Assembly (NCBI RefSeq): GCF_946479755.1
Contig: NZ_CAMLHC010000037.1
Coordinates: 1-64,000, forward strand
DNA from: an uncultured Chitinophaga sp.
GTDB taxonomy: Bacteria; Bacteroidota; Bacteroidia; Chitinophagales; Chitinophagaceae
Direction: 5' to 3'
Length of the DNA stretch: 64,000 nt
The notes under the pieces are model-generated. The model ran no database searches and was not told the DNA's origin. It saw only the letters and a list, made by a program, of their open reading frames with translations. Both the position numbers and the translations under genes were made by a program. How positions within the stretch are numbered: position 1 is the stretch's first letter; each line of letters begins with the position of its first letter. Shown in pieces: positions 7,770 through 18,700 of the stretch.

Positions 7770-8506
7770 TGTTACTGGCGCTGGCCGTAGCCCCGGGACT
7801 GGCTATCTGCCTCCTGATGTTTGTGATAGACAAATACGACCCGGAACCGGTTGGCCTCCTGTTGAAAAGTTTCCTCCTCGGTATGCTCTGCGTGGCCCTG
7901 CCGCTGGCGTTCCAGCTGCTCGCCTCCATGTACGGCTTCCGGGAAACCAACGACAGCCTCTTTGATACCGCCCTCTTTGCCTATGGCATCGTAGGCCTCT
8001 CCGAAGAACTCGCCAAATTCCTGGTGCTGCGCTTCTATGCCTACCCTAAAAGCGCCTTCAATGAGCCGCTGGATGGTATCGTCTACGCCGTCATGATTGG
8101 AATGGGCTTCGCCACCCTGGAAAACATCGCCTATGTAGGCCAGTACGGCTTCGGTACCGGCGTGGCCCGCATGTTCCTCTCTGTGCCCGCCCACGCTACC
8201 TTCGCCATTCTGATGGGGTACTACGTGGGACTGGCCAAATTCATCCCGGCAGAACGGAACATGCTGCTGCTGAAAGGCCTCCTGATAGCCGTATTTTTCC
8301 ACGGTTCATTCGACTTTTTCCTGTTCTCCGGGAATAACATCCTGGCGCTGGGAGCCGCCGTATTTACGCTCATCATCGCCGCCAGGCTATCTTACAGGGC
8401 CACCCGGAAAGATATGATGCTGTCGGAAAAACTGTTCCACCGGCATTTTGACAAAGAGGCCACCGGTCCCTCCCCCCTGGACGGAGATGAAGACGACTTA
8501 CTATAA
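7766..8506 (+). CDS. prsW: PrsW family intramembrane metalloprotease
   Basis: A multi-pass inner-membrane protein of the PrsW/CAAX-protease-related clan. In Bacillus, PrsW cuts an anti-sigma factor; the substrate here is unknown. The 246-residue product has about seven or eight hydrophobic helices and the family motifs in order: GLSEELAKF (EExxK, about residue 73), GFATLENIAYV (about 112), HATFAILMGYYVGLAKF (about 134) and FHGSFDFFLF (about 175). A charged tail ends in DGDEDDLL. The start ATGATG overlaps the polX stop, indicating translational coupling. The following gene has its own promoter box. Confidence 0.88.
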   Translation: MMLLALAVAPGLAICLLMFVIDKYDPEPVGLLLKSFLLGMLCVALPLAFQLLASMYGFRETNDSLFDTALFAYGIVGLSEELAKFLVLRFYAYPKSAFNEPLDGIVYAVMIGMGFATLENIAYVGQYGFGTGVARMFLSVPAHATFAILMGYYVGLAKFIPAERNMLLLKGLLIAVFFHGSFDFFLFSGNNILALGAAVFTLIIAARLSYRATRKDMMLSEKLFHRHFDKEATGPSPLDGDEDDLL

Positions 8507-8554
8507 TTACGGTCAACCGCAGTAAAGAGGAGCACAATTCAATCGGGAGATTAG

Positions 8555-8562
8555 TATCTTTG
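8555..8562 (+). promoter_or_regulatory. Promoter -7 box for the DsbA-like gene
   Basis: TATCTTTG matches TAnnTTTG exactly, 66 bases before the ATG at 8629. It lies in the gap after prsW. Confidence 0.55.
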
Positions 8563-8628
8563 TAGCCGCTTGCACTTTTTTCCAACGGCTAACTGCACAG
8601 CTAACCGCGAAAAGCTAAATGCCTGTTT

Positions 8629-9264
8629 ATGCGTTTTATATATGTCTATGATCCGCTTTGTGGATGGTGCTACGGGTTTACGCCTGTAGTCATGCAGTTT
8701 CAACAGCTGCATAGCGGTACCATGGAATTCGATATCCTCTCCGGCGGTATGATCGTAGGAGACAACCGTCACCCGTTCTCTACGATGACGGCCTATATCC
8801 AACGGGAACATACCAACGTGGAAGAGATGACCGGTGTGAAATTCGGGAGCGCTTTTCTGGAAAAACTGCTGCCTTCGGAAGAAATTATGGACTCTGAAAA
8901 GCCTTCAGTAGCCCTCACCGTGTTTAAGACGTACGAGCCCGAAAATGCCATCTCCTTCGCACATGATATGCAACATGCACTCAACTACGATGGATTAAGC
9001 CTTAACCTGGACAATACCTACCGGAAACTGGTCAGGAAATATGGCCTGCCGGAAGACGAATTTATCGACAGGCTGCATGACGAACACCTTCGGTATGAAA
9101 CCAACCAGGAATTCCAGCTCGTGCATAACTGGGGCATCACCGGCTTCCCCGCCGCCATTCTCGACACAGGCAAACAATTATACCTCTGCGCAAGAGGATA
9201 CACACCACTCGACCGGCTTCAACAAACCGTCGATAATATTATTGAGGAAAGTAACCGTTTATAA
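8629..9264 (+). CDS. DsbA family thioredoxin-fold protein
   Basis: A 211-residue thioredoxin-fold protein of the DsbA/FrnE-like group. The redox motif CGWC sits at residues 10-13 in YDPLCGWCYGF. The cis-proline loop appears as GITGFPA near residue 172, and a helical insertion lies between them. There is no signal peptide, so it probably acts in the cytoplasm, unlike classical DsbA. Its role as thiol oxidoreductase or isomerase is inferred from the motif. The GNAT gene follows after 10 bases, so the two likely form an operon under the box at 8555. Confidence 0.88.
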   Translation: MRFIYVYDPLCGWCYGFTPVVMQFQQLHSGTMEFDILSGGMIVGDNRHPFSTMTAYIQREHTNVEEMTGVKFGSAFLEKLLPSEEIMDSEKPSVALTVFKTYEPENAISFAHDMQHALNYDGLSLNLDNTYRKLVRKYGLPEDEFIDRLHDEHLRYETNQEFQLVHNWGITGFPAAILDTGKQLYLCARGYTPLDRLQQTVDNIIEESNRL

Positions 9265-9274
9265 TACACAAATC

Positions 9275-9769
9275 ATGTATCGCGTAAAATCAACATCAGT
9301 AGCCGACATTCCCGTTATACAGGAGTTGACTGAAAGAATCTGGAGACCAACTTACCAACGCATACTCGAACCAGAACAGATCGAGTATATGATCGATATG
9401 ATGTACAGCACTGCCTCCCTCACTAAACAGATCGAGGAGTTAAACCACAAGTTCATCATCCTGCAGGACGATAAAAGACCCATCGGCTACGCTTCCTATA
9501 GCCCCTCCGATACGGAAGGCGTCTATAAACTGCATAAAATCTACCTCGACCCCACCTACCAGGGCAAAGGCGTTGGCCGTTTCCTGCTGGAAACCGTTAT
9601 CCGCCAGGTGAAAAAGCTCGGCGCCACCATCCTCGAACTGGATGTTAACCGCTATAATAAAGCCCGCTATTTCTACGAGAAAATGGGATTCTCTACTTAT
9701 AAAGAGAAAGACACCGATATCGGCAATGGTTATCTGATGGAAGATTTTGTCATGAGGAAGACTTTATAA
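9275..9769 (+). CDS. GNAT family N-acetyltransferase
   Basis: A 164-residue acetyl-CoA-dependent acetyltransferase of the GNAT fold. The acetyl-CoA-binding motif A is visible as LDPTYQGKGVGRFLLE near residues 91-106. Motif B follows as ELDVNRYNKARYFYEKMGF near 123-141. The frame stays open upstream inside the DsbA-like gene, but the ATG at 9275 gives the normal N-terminus MYRVKSTSVADIPVIQEL. The substrate cannot be told from sequence. It is probably cotranscribed with the preceding gene. Confidence 0.9.
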   Translation: MYRVKSTSVADIPVIQELTERIWRPTYQRILEPEQIEYMIDMMYSTASLTKQIEELNHKFIILQDDKRPIGYASYSPSDTEGVYKLHKIYLDPTYQGKGVGRFLLETVIRQVKKLGATILELDVNRYNKARYFYEKMGFSTYKEKDTDIGNGYLMEDFVMRKTL

Positions 9770-9925
9770 TGAGGACATCTTTATAAAAAAAGAGCCCGGT
9801 AAGGACATACCAGGCTATTCCCAAGTTAACCATTAAAAGACACAACTCTTTTATTTTTGAGTTATTTTATTAATTCCTTCTACCATTACCTACGATAAAC
9901 GGATTATCGTGGATTTACAAATAAT

Positions 9926-9973
9926 AAAAAAAGCAGCATCTTTTATATTTTAATATAAAGGATGCTGCTTTTA
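9926..9973. terminator. Bidirectional terminator-like hairpin
   Basis: A long inverted repeat, AAAAAGCAGCATC...GATGCTGCTTTT, continues inward through TTTATATT/AATATAAA, with A/T tracts on both sides. It separates the plus-strand GNAT gene from the minus-strand surface-protein operon. It can terminate in either direction. Confidence 0.75.
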
Positions 9974-9990
9974 AGTTTATTAAAGAAAAA

Positions 9991-10017
9991 ATTCCCGCAT
10001 AATAACTATGCGGGAAT
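9991..10017 (-). terminator. Terminator of the surface-protein operon
   Basis: A perfect 10-bp stem, ATTCCCGCAT/ATGCGGGAAT, with a 7-base loop. On the minus strand it is followed by a TTTTTCTTT tract, 50 bases after the stop of the last operon gene. Confidence 0.78.
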
Positions 10018-10066
10018 GTAGGTGTTGCCTGAAGCAGCGTATATCGGTTATTGATTCAAGCCGGAA

Positions 10067-12553
10067 TTACTTGGTAGCTGTCAGCACGGACCCTTCATCG
10101 CTGTCGTCGTCATGGATAACAGCTAACGCCTTGTTCAGTTTCAGCTCAGGAGAGATCTTCAGCACACCGGCATTGGTAGCGGCAGTCACGTCGCGCAGCT
10201 TCACGGCTACCACCGCATCAGATTCTTTGATACGGTCGTTTACCACGGCCACCTGGATGTCTGTTTCGCTAAAGGCACAGTCACCGGTGATTTTCACCAT
10301 GTCACCGTTCATGATCACGAACTTACGGCCGTAAGCGGCTGCACTCACGGAATCCACGCCAAAGTAGATATTGATATCACTGCCGGTGCAGTTGGTCTGT
10401 ACAGAGCCGTCCACCGCTTTCACGAGGATACATTTGAACATGCTTACCGGTGCGGTAGCCGATTCATTGGCGTCTGTCAGTTTCACCAGCGTAATATGCG
10501 CTGCCTGGTCCTGGATATACTGGGACGCGGAGATGGAAGTCACATCGCCGTTATAACCCACGATAGCTTCGTTTTCCGCTTTGATTTCGCTCAGTACCAA
10601 TACCACTGTCTCTGCCAGCTCAAAACGGTTATCGTCTTTCACTTTTACAGACAGGCTCGCGGTGCTGGCACCATTGTCAATCACAAACGGCGCTTTGATG
10701 CTGCTCACAAAGTCTGCGCCGGGCAACGCTGTGCCGTTACCGAACTTATAAGTCAGCCTTACGGGTTTGCCCGTAGCATTGATCAGCGGCGTATTATCAC
10801 GTTTGAACAGACCGGCGGAGAATACTACATCGGTAGCAGGTTCTGAACCATTAGTACCGCCAATGAATTTCACCATAGCCGGCTGGTCCAGGATGGTCAC
10901 TTCGCCTTTCGCCTTGGTGAGGTGCAGTTCCGACGCATCCATGATTTCTACGTGGAAAGACTCTTTGCCTTCCAGCAGGTTATCGCTTTTAACGGGTATC
11001 TGGATGGTTTTGGAGATGATAGCGCCTGCGGCGAATTCAGAAGGCACAAAGGAGATAGTGCCTTCGGTAATGTCGAAGTCACCCTGGCCAGCGCCCTCTT
11101 TATGCGGGATCGTTTTGTAGTGCACATTCACCGGGGTACGTACGCCATTGCTTCTGAGGAAGCCGGAGAGCGTAATGGTGAGGGAGGCGTTAGACAGGCC
11201 GTTGAGCGGCTCAGAAACAGCGATGTCATTTACAGACACGCCATGGCTGATTTTGATGATACGGTTGCCGTCTTCGTCACCGCCGCCGGCTGCCAGGATT
11301 TCGCCGGAAGGGCTCATCAGCAGGGACGCAAGGGTAGTTTTGGCATCGTATTTACCCAGTTGTTTGTCAAACATCAGCTCACCATCAGGCGTCAGTTTAA
11401 TGAGGCGGTACCCTTCCCTGGTCACCACACACATTTCGTCATCTTCTGTGAGCAGCAGGTGCTGAAACACCGTACCCATGTTTTTGTTGACTACCTGTGT
11501 GCCGTCGGGCAGTAATTTCACAATTTTACCAGTATTCATGCCGATGTTACCACCAGCGGCTACCACTTTACCGTTTTTGCCTACTTCCAGCGCATACAGG
11601 GCGGCATCCACTTCTTTGTTGAACAGCTCTGTACCGTCAGGACGCAGCTTTACGATACGGCCTTTGTCTTTTTCCTCCGCACACGCGAAGATCTGGCCCA
11701 GATCATTCACTTTCATGGCGTTGAACTTACCGTCTACGGTGCTGTATTCTTTGTCGAATACCACCTGCCCTTCGGCGTTCACTTTGGCGATACGGCTGGC
11801 GTTACCAGTGCCGTAGGCACCACCGCCCATAGCCAGGATGGAGCCGTCTTCCAGCAGCAGCATTTTTTCAAACACGGCGCCGGGCTTACCAAAAGTCAGG
11901 TCAAACTGTTTTTCACCCTTACCATCTACTTTTACCATAAAGGCTTTCCCCTGACCGTCTCCCACGTCTCCACCAACAGCCACAATATTCTCGTCTTCGT
12001 CGATTAATACGTTTGTAAATACGTTGTGTGTTCCAAAACCCTTGTCAAACTCGATCTTGCCATCAGGCGTCATTTTGGTGATGCGGGCCTGTGCCGGCTT
12101 GCTGCCATCTACACCTACGGTGATGTAGTTACCGTGACGGTCGGCAATGATTTTCGTAAAATAACCACCCTGACCGTTGCCAATGCTCTTGTCAAACACC
12201 ACTTCACCGGTGGCGCTCAGTTTGGTGATACGGGCGTTACCATAAGCGATGGTGCCGCCACCTACTGCCACCAGTTCATTTTTAGGCAACAGTAACAAGT
12301 CCTGGTACGCTACCAGCCCGCCTTTGTTTAAACGGGTATTGTAAATAGGATTCCCTGTGGCGGATAATTTGGTGATACATCCGTTATCCAATCCACCGCC
12401 GATAGCAACAATAGCATTGTTCTCCGCAATGGCCAGTTTACGGTACTGGTTCTTGGGAGCGCCCATGCTTTTGTTGAACACAACTGGCATTTCCTGGGCA
12501 AAGGCCTGTGAGCCTATTCCCAGTAACAGCATTAGTGATGCAACTTTGTTCAT
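10067..12553 (-). CDS. Secreted delta-60-type repeat and Calx-beta protein
   Basis: An 828-residue exported protein with a Sec signal peptide ending near SQAFAQ (residue 19). Residues about 20-440 hold some ten repeats of roughly 40-45 residues with the pattern xITKLSATGxxxFDKxxG and AVGGG. These resemble delta-60 or propeller-type repeats. Residues about 440-810 hold two to three Calx-beta-like domains, with signatures such as NLLEGKESFHVEI and NRFELAETVVLVL. The C-terminus (DDDSDEGSVLTATK) shows no T9SS C-terminal domain, unlike the giant gene of the operon. It may be periplasmic or a partner of the surface complex. It is the last of four genes, 36 bases after the OmpA gene. Function unknown; surface or adhesive role inferred. 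Confidence 0.8.
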   Translation of the reverse strand: MNKVASLMLLLGIGSQAFAQEMPVVFNKSMGAPKNQYRKLAIAENNAIVAIGGGLDNGCITKLSATGNPIYNTRLNKGGLVAYQDLLLLPKNELVAVGGGTIAYGNARITKLSATGEVVFDKSIGNGQGGYFTKIIADRHGNYITVGVDGSKPAQARITKMTPDGKIEFDKGFGTHNVFTNVLIDEDENIVAVGGDVGDGQGKAFMVKVDGKGEKQFDLTFGKPGAVFEKMLLLEDGSILAMGGGAYGTGNASRIAKVNAEGQVVFDKEYSTVDGKFNAMKVNDLGQIFACAEEKDKGRIVKLRPDGTELFNKEVDAALYALEVGKNGKVVAAGGNIGMNTGKIVKLLPDGTQVVNKNMGTVFQHLLLTEDDEMCVVTREGYRLIKLTPDGELMFDKQLGKYDAKTTLASLLMSPSGEILAAGGGDEDGNRIIKISHGVSVNDIAVSEPLNGLSNASLTITLSGFLRSNGVRTPVNVHYKTIPHKEGAGQGDFDITEGTISFVPSEFAAGAIISKTIQIPVKSDNLLEGKESFHVEIMDASELHLTKAKGEVTILDQPAMVKFIGGTNGSEPATDVVFSAGLFKRDNTPLINATGKPVRLTYKFGNGTALPGADFVSSIKAPFVIDNGASTASLSVKVKDDNRFELAETVVLVLSEIKAENEAIVGYNGDVTSISASQYIQDQAAHITLVKLTDANESATAPVSMFKCILVKAVDGSVQTNCTGSDINIYFGVDSVSAAAYGRKFVIMNGDMVKITGDCAFSETDIQVAVVNDRIKESDAVVAVKLRDVTAATNAGVLKISPELKLNKALAVIHDDDSDEGSVLTATK

Positions 12554-12589
12554 TTTGTTAGTTTGATATACGCAATAAAAAAAATCATT

Positions 12590-14806
12590 TTACTGTATGG
12601 TGATCTCACACCGCCTGTTCACTCCCTGCTGCAGGATAAACTTCTCCCGGTCTGCATCCATCGTATACTGGCTCGCTACCAGCACCGGCCGGGTAGACCC
12701 GAAGTAGTTGATACGGATACGCGCGGCTTCCACTCCCCGGCTGAGCAGACACTCCTGGATATACACCGCCCGGTTTTTAGACAGGGCGAGGTTGTATTTC
12801 TCCGTACCGATAATGTCTGTATGGCCGTTAACGATGATCATCCGCTGTGGCTGGGCTTTCCAGATGTAGAAAATGGAATCCAGCTTACGCCATTCCTTGT
12901 CCTGCGGGATATAGGAATTGAGATCGAAATAAACCGCACCCGGCACTTTCCACCCGGTGACGGGTATACGAAAGGTGCTGTCTGCGGTTAACGTATAGGC
13001 GCTCACGTGAATGACCGTACTGTCTGTTGTTATGTTCTTTCTTACGGGAGATGCCGGGGCCCCCTGTGCCGTGGCTGATGCCTGCCAGTGGAGCTGCTGC
13101 GGCTGACCGCCAATGGTCCGCTGCCCATAGTCGGGCGCGGCAGTAACCGTCGCTGCTGCGGTGGCAGGCGTGGCGGCGGGCGCAGGATGGGCCAGGTTCT
13201 GCCAGGGTATCATCTCCGGAGAACTGTCTACTACTTCGTCTGTATAATCTTTTACCTCACGGGCAGGCGTAGTAACGGGAACGGCTGTATGTGCCACTGC
13301 GGGCGCGGCAGGCTTGTCTTCCGCTTTCACAACGGGAGCCAGGTTATCATAGGTTTTATCCCCTACTAAAGTCAGCTGTTGACGGTTGTCCGTCTGCATC
13401 ATGGTATAAGGCACTTTATCTTCGTCATTTACCGGCTTGCCGGGATAAGGCAGTCCCAGTTGTTTCAAAGGATTCTTCTTCAGATTCAGCACATAGATAT
13501 GATCATTATCATGCACACCCGAACGGTCTGATGTAAAATATAATAATGATTTGGATTCGTCCAGCACCGCGTTCAGATCGTCAAACTGCGAATTGACCGG
13601 GTAAGGCAGATGTACAGGGCCTTCATCGGGTTTCTTCAGATCGATCATGAATATGTCCAGCCCGCCGAAGCCCCGTAAACCGTTGGATGCGAAAAACAGC
13701 TTGTCTCCCACAATAAACGGATACAGTTCGTTACCGTTGGTATTCACCTTCGGTCCCATGTTCACCGGCGTTTTCCAGCGTTTTTCCGCTTTGTCCCAGT
13801 CAGCATAGTAGATATCTGTACCACCCTGACCGCCAGACATATCGGACGCAAAGTACAAACGTTTACCATTCGAAGCAACTGACGGATGCAGGAAAGACCA
13901 GGAATCTGAAGATTTTCCCAGTTTTACCGGCACCGGTTTGCTCCAGGCGTCATGATTTTCCTGGTAGGTGGAGGTCAACAGCTGCGTGCCGTTGTTATAA
14001 TTGATATAGGAATTTTTATCGTTTTTAACATCTGTAAACCGGTTAGAGGTGTAGATCACCTTCTGTCCCTTATCGTAGAAGGAGGCCGGCCCTACCTGTA
14101 AAATGCCCTTCAGGCTGTTATTGAACGGTTCTATACCGTCTTCCGAGATCATATACAGCCTGGAGTTGGTGTAAAAAGACTGCGCTTCGTTCTTCTTAAA
14201 ATCATTGGAAAGAAAAACGATGTTGTCTTTATACAGCGCCAGTCCGTACTGATATCCGGGCAAACTGAGCCGGAGGCTATCGGCCTTTACGTTCCGGAGA
14301 GAATCCCGGTTAAAGAAGGTATAATAGTTCACCAGTGACTCCTGGAGATTGGTGAAGCGGGCATTGTTTTTATAATTGTTGGCATATACTTCACTGATCT
14401 GCCGGGCTTTTTCCACTCTGCCCGTGCGTTTCAGCAGGTCCATATAAGTGGTCACGTCCGTTACCAGTACGTCGTCGCTGGGTTTATACAGCAACTCATC
14501 ATACAGGCTGACCGTCTTTTCGAACTGCCGCGTCTCAAAATAAATACGGGCCAGCTGGAACTTCGCCTGCCGCCGCGCATTTTCATTGCTGGTGTTATTA
14601 ATTACATCATTGCAAAGCGATATCGCCCGCTCATATTCCTGTCTTTTAAACAACCGTTCCGCTCTCCTTGTTTTAGACATGCCCATACTACCGGAAGTAT
14701 GGTCTTTCACAAAAGAGCAGGAACCAGTCATGATCAGCACACCCAGGAAAAACACCAGGTGGCCAACATGGTAATTTCGCATTCGTTCCGTGAATCGGGT
14801 TTTCAT
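12590..14806 (-). CDS. OmpA family lipoprotein with TPR-like and PD40 repeats (PorE-like)
   Basis: A 738-residue protein with a lipoprotein signal ending in the lipobox MTGSC near residue 30, so it is probably anchored to the outer membrane. It has an N-terminal helical TPR-like region (about 40-135). WD40-like PD40 beta-propeller repeats follow (about 170-460), with LYFASDMSGGQGGTDIY and LFFASNGLRGFGGLDIF. After a Pro/Ala-rich linker (about 500-600) comes a C-terminal OmpA peptidoglycan-binding domain (about 630-738, VNGHTDIIGTEKYN). This order matches PorE and the OmpA proteins found with sprF/porP genes. It lies 10 bases after the PorP/SprF gene. It likely tethers the export machinery or adhesin to the cell wall. 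Confidence 0.88.
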   Translation of the reverse strand: MKTRFTERMRNYHVGHLVFFLGVLIMTGSCSFVKDHTSGSMGMSKTRRAERLFKRQEYERAISLCNDVINNTSNENARRQAKFQLARIYFETRQFEKTVSLYDELLYKPSDDVLVTDVTTYMDLLKRTGRVEKARQISEVYANNYKNNARFTNLQESLVNYYTFFNRDSLRNVKADSLRLSLPGYQYGLALYKDNIVFLSNDFKKNEAQSFYTNSRLYMISEDGIEPFNNSLKGILQVGPASFYDKGQKVIYTSNRFTDVKNDKNSYINYNNGTQLLTSTYQENHDAWSKPVPVKLGKSSDSWSFLHPSVASNGKRLYFASDMSGGQGGTDIYYADWDKAEKRWKTPVNMGPKVNTNGNELYPFIVGDKLFFASNGLRGFGGLDIFMIDLKKPDEGPVHLPYPVNSQFDDLNAVLDESKSLLYFTSDRSGVHDNDHIYVLNLKKNPLKQLGLPYPGKPVNDEDKVPYTMMQTDNRQQLTLVGDKTYDNLAPVVKAEDKPAAPAVAHTAVPVTTPAREVKDYTDEVVDSSPEMIPWQNLAHPAPAATPATAAATVTAAPDYGQRTIGGQPQQLHWQASATAQGAPASPVRKNITTDSTVIHVSAYTLTADSTFRIPVTGWKVPGAVYFDLNSYIPQDKEWRKLDSIFYIWKAQPQRMIIVNGHTDIIGTEKYNLALSKNRAVYIQECLLSRGVEAARIRINYFGSTRPVLVASQYTMDADREKFILQQGVNRRCEITIQ

Positions 14807-14816
14807 AACATTTTTT

Positions 14817-15731
14817 TTAAAAGTACCGCGGGGCCACCACTTTCCATTTGGACCAGGAAAAACGATAATTGATCATTACTTCGTGGGAAACTGTTTGCGC
14901 GCCTTTCAGGTTTGACTGCATCGGGGTATCGTAAGAATAGCCCAGTTGCAGGTTTTTGTTCAGCTGCACTTGTACAAGACCGGTCATCGTTTTTTCGGAA
15001 CGCCAGGATGCGCCCAGCCATACCAGATTTTTTAAGAGAATATTCGCATTGAGATCATACTGTACCCCTGTGCCTTTGACGATCCGCAGCAGCACATTGG
15101 GTTTGAGTTTTACGTTGTCATTAATGGTCAGAAGGTATCCGGATTGAATAAAGTAATGGGATTGCACCGTCACTTTGTTGACACTGTTGCCCAGGTCAAA
15201 ACTCTTAAAAGTAGGAGAAGAAATGCCTACAAAGAAATGGTCGGTGAACAGCATGAAACCAAAGCCCACATCTGTTTTCCAGTAGCTCTGGTTCTGCGCA
15301 AACACCGGGTCGGAGGTAGACAGGGAGCTGTTATCTTCCCTGAACTGCGACATACCGGCTTTCAAGCCCATAGCGAGGTACAACTTTTCGTTCAGCTTTA
15401 CCCGTTGGGACACGTTGAAATGCACGCCTGTCTGTGAGTTCACCGTGATTTTTTCATTCATCAGCGACACGCCAAGGCTGGTATTGGTAGCTTTCAGCGG
15501 TGTATAAAAAGAAGCAGTAGCTGTTTTAGGCGCGCCGTCTACGCCCACCCACTGGTTACGGCCTACGGCGGTCAGGCTGGAAGACTCGTCCATCGAAGGG
15601 TATGCCGGGTTGATGATCATCCCGTTAAACATATACTGGGAGTAGATCGGCTGTTGCTGCGCCCACCCTTTCAGGCAGCAGCAACAGCATAGTACAGCAA
15701 TCCCTAAAGCTTTCATAAATCGCTTGTTCAT
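14817..15731 (-). CDS. PorP/SprF family T9SS outer-membrane protein
   Basis: A 304-residue outer-membrane beta-barrel of the PorP/SprF family. In Flavobacterium, SprF is needed to export the adhesin SprB, encoded just upstream, and type-B C-terminal domains generally pair with such a protein. I take ATG 15731 (MNKRFMKALGIAV) because a signal peptide ending in GWAQ follows directly. The longer frame would begin at a TTG touching the previous stop. Family hallmarks: QQPIYSQYMFNGMIINPAYP after the signal and repeated beta strands with aromatic ends. It sits 35 bases downstream of the giant adhesin gene. Confidence 0.93.
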   Translation of the reverse strand: MNKRFMKALGIAVLCCCCCLKGWAQQQPIYSQYMFNGMIINPAYPSMDESSSLTAVGRNQWVGVDGAPKTATASFYTPLKATNTSLGVSLMNEKITVNSQTGVHFNVSQRVKLNEKLYLAMGLKAGMSQFREDNSSLSTSDPVFAQNQSYWKTDVGFGFMLFTDHFFVGISSPTFKSFDLGNSVNKVTVQSHYFIQSGYLLTINDNVKLKPNVLLRIVKGTGVQYDLNANILLKNLVWLGASWRSEKTMTGLVQVQLNKNLQLGYSYDTPMQSNLKGAQTVSHEVMINYRFSWSKWKVVAPRYF

Positions 15732-15766
15732 AGGTATCAGCTTGAATATTTTTACCAATAATGATC

Positions 15767-18700
15767 TCAACGTTTGATGACAATAAATCCGGTATACCGT
15801 TCTACCCTGCCATCCACCCAGATCTGTATCTGGTAGAAGTAGGACCCGTCCGGTACGTCGGCACCTGACTGGCCGCCGGCATTGGCCTTGCCTCTGAAAC
15901 TGTTGGATTTATTATCGTAATTACTTGTCTTATACACAGTGCCCCCCCAACGGTTAAACACCACTACTTCGTTTTTCGGGAACTTCTCGATGTTCTGGAT
16001 ATACATCAGGTCATTACCCTGCCCGTCGTTGTTCGGGGAGATCGCCGGATGTACTTTGATCTTGCCGTCTTTCCCGTCGAGGTAATCGATCTTGCGGTTG
16101 TTATCGAGGTGGAAACGGCTTACGGAATCCGGCACACCATCACCATCGGAATCCAGGTCGAGGAAGTTCGGGATACCGTCTCCGTCCGTATCATCGTCAA
16201 ACGGATCGCCGTTGCCGTTGATATCTTCCTGTTCGTCGGTCAGGCCGTCACCGTCAGTATCGCAGGTTTTGCACATCGGGTCGTCGTTGAGGATCACACC
16301 GGTAGCTTTGGCCGGATCACCCAGTACCGGCGTGTTCTGGCCGGAAGGCACGGTCACGGTCTGCAGCTTCACGATGAAGGTCTCGTTCTGTTCGAAAGCT
16401 TCATCACCAATGATATTCACCACTACTTCACCACCCGGCTGGAAGGCTGGTATCTTCGCCTGTTTAACGGTATTATCGAAGTCCGTTCCCGGCGTAGCTT
16501 TGAAGCCCAGGTAAGGGAAACTTACCCCATCTGTGGATTCTTCAAAGTCATAGCTGAGGGTGATCTCCCTGGAGCTTTTGCGGTTCATTTTCACCACAAA
16601 CTTCAGCGGTGTGTTCTCCCCTTTATTACCTTCTTTCACGCTGAATTTCTCCGCAGCAAAAGCCAGCGTCAGCGGGTCGTTGTCATGAATAGCCGTTTGT
16701 GCGGACACGTTAGCCCCTGCTTTGTAGATCGGGGTGCCGCTGCCACTTACGTGCGGCAGGATGGTGGCTTTCAGGAAACCGTCATCGTCATTGGTATCGT
16801 TGTCCACCGCGGTAAGGGTGAAGTCCTGCGCCGTACGGAGGGCCGGTAACACCACCGTGATGGTATTGCCGTTTACCGTAGCGCCGGCAGCAGTGAAGCT
16901 GCGTGCGGCGTCCTGGTCTACCCGGAAGCGGATCGGCAGGTCACGCGCAGCGGTGTTTACCGCGCGGATGCTGAATTTCACCGGCTTGCCTTCATCTACA
17001 GGCAGGCCGTCGTTGATAATATCCACCAACAGGGTATCGTTATCGTGGATCAGCACATCCGCCTTCGCTTTGGCAGATAACGGCCAGGTCACGCCAGGAA
17101 TGTTACCGGCAACGGTTTTCAGCTGTACCTGCACATTTTCATCTCCTTCCACAATGGTATTGTCAATCGGGTCTACTTTAATATCGGCGTAGTTCTTACC
17201 GGCCGGGATCACGGTAGTGCCGCTCAGCTTACGGTAACGGGTATCCGCAACGGCATTGCCGCCCACCTGGTAAGTCACAGTCACATCTTTCACGGCCGAC
17301 AGCTGCGTGTCTGTGAAACGTACTCTGAAGGCCCCGGGTGTATTGGGCTCGGACGCATCGGCCGTTTTTTCCACCATCATCTGACGGGCGGTGGCTTTGG
17401 CGCCGGTAGCGTAACTTTCATCGTCAAACACCGTCATGCGCACAGTATCTTTATCGTTCACATCGAAGCCGATGTTTTTATTGAACCGCTTCATCTGCGC
17501 CAGCATCAGCGCCACTTTCACTTCTTCATCGCCTTCAATCACCAGGTTATCGATCACATTCACGGGAACGGCCACACTGTTCTGACCCGGTGCGATAGTG
17601 GCAGACGTCTGTATCGGCGCAATGTTGGTAGTACCGGCGATGCTGCTGACATAGAACACCACTTTTACCTCGGCGGCAGCGGTGCTGGCACCCGGCAGCT
17701 TAACCACGTAAGCGCCGTGGGTGGCCGGTTCGGCCGCATCGTTTTTCTTCTGCAGGTGCACGCTCATATCGCCGGTTTCCGGTATCAGTAAAGATGACGG
17801 CTGCAGCAGGGTATATCCTGTGGTTACCAGTTGTGCCGTCAGTTGCAGGGTCTCATCACCTTCCAGCACATTATCATTGATCATCTGCAACGTGTATACT
17901 TTATTGTTGGTCAGCGCCGGCAGCGTTACGGAAGACGGCACACCGCTATAATCGGCAGCGTCCGCCGTGGAAGCCGCATCCCGACCGATGTTGATGGTGA
18001 TGTCTTCATCGGAAGAAATCAGGCTGTTCACAAATCCAACCCTCACGGCGGAAGTGCTGCCCTCATGCAGAATGGTAGAATCTATCTTCACCTGCACCTT
18101 CAGGTTATTGGGATCGAGGCGGGTAGCGTCTTTGATCATCAGGTCGAGGGTGTCGCCCTTCATACCGGCTATATTTTTCGGTGCGGCCACCAGCTGTAAC
18201 AGCTCGTCTTTTTCGAGGATGTTATCATTTTCCGCATGTACGGAGAAGTTAACATCCGGCTGCAACGCCGGTATAGTCACCTGCGGCGGCAGTCCGCTGT
18301 AGTCGGATGGTTTGGCTTTTGTTGCGCTGCCGGCAGACAGGGTCACCGTGATAGGCTTGCTGGAAGTAACGCCGGGGGCCAGGGATACCCTGGCAGTATA
18401 GGTGTCGCCTTCTTTTACAGCTGTACCAGCCGTTACCGGGATAATATGGATATAGCCGGTCGCCGGGTCGTCGTGCGTTCTGTCGAGGATCACTACGGTA
18501 TCTCCTTTCACCGGCATATTCACGTCGCCGGTAGTACCGGTGAGCACTACGGTTTCATCATCTTCCAGTACCAGGTCTTTCACTGCTTCCAGCAACACAG
18601 GATGGGTGGCGCCGGTACCCAGTTTCGGGATGGTGATCGTCAGCGGGAAAGACAGCGGTTTATAGTCGATGACATCGGCAGTAGATGCCGCATCTTTATT

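Noticed and set aside
15732..15770. Start of the PorP/SprF gene at a TTG touching the previous stop
   Set aside because: The signal peptide begins properly at ATG 15731; the extra 13 residues would spoil it.
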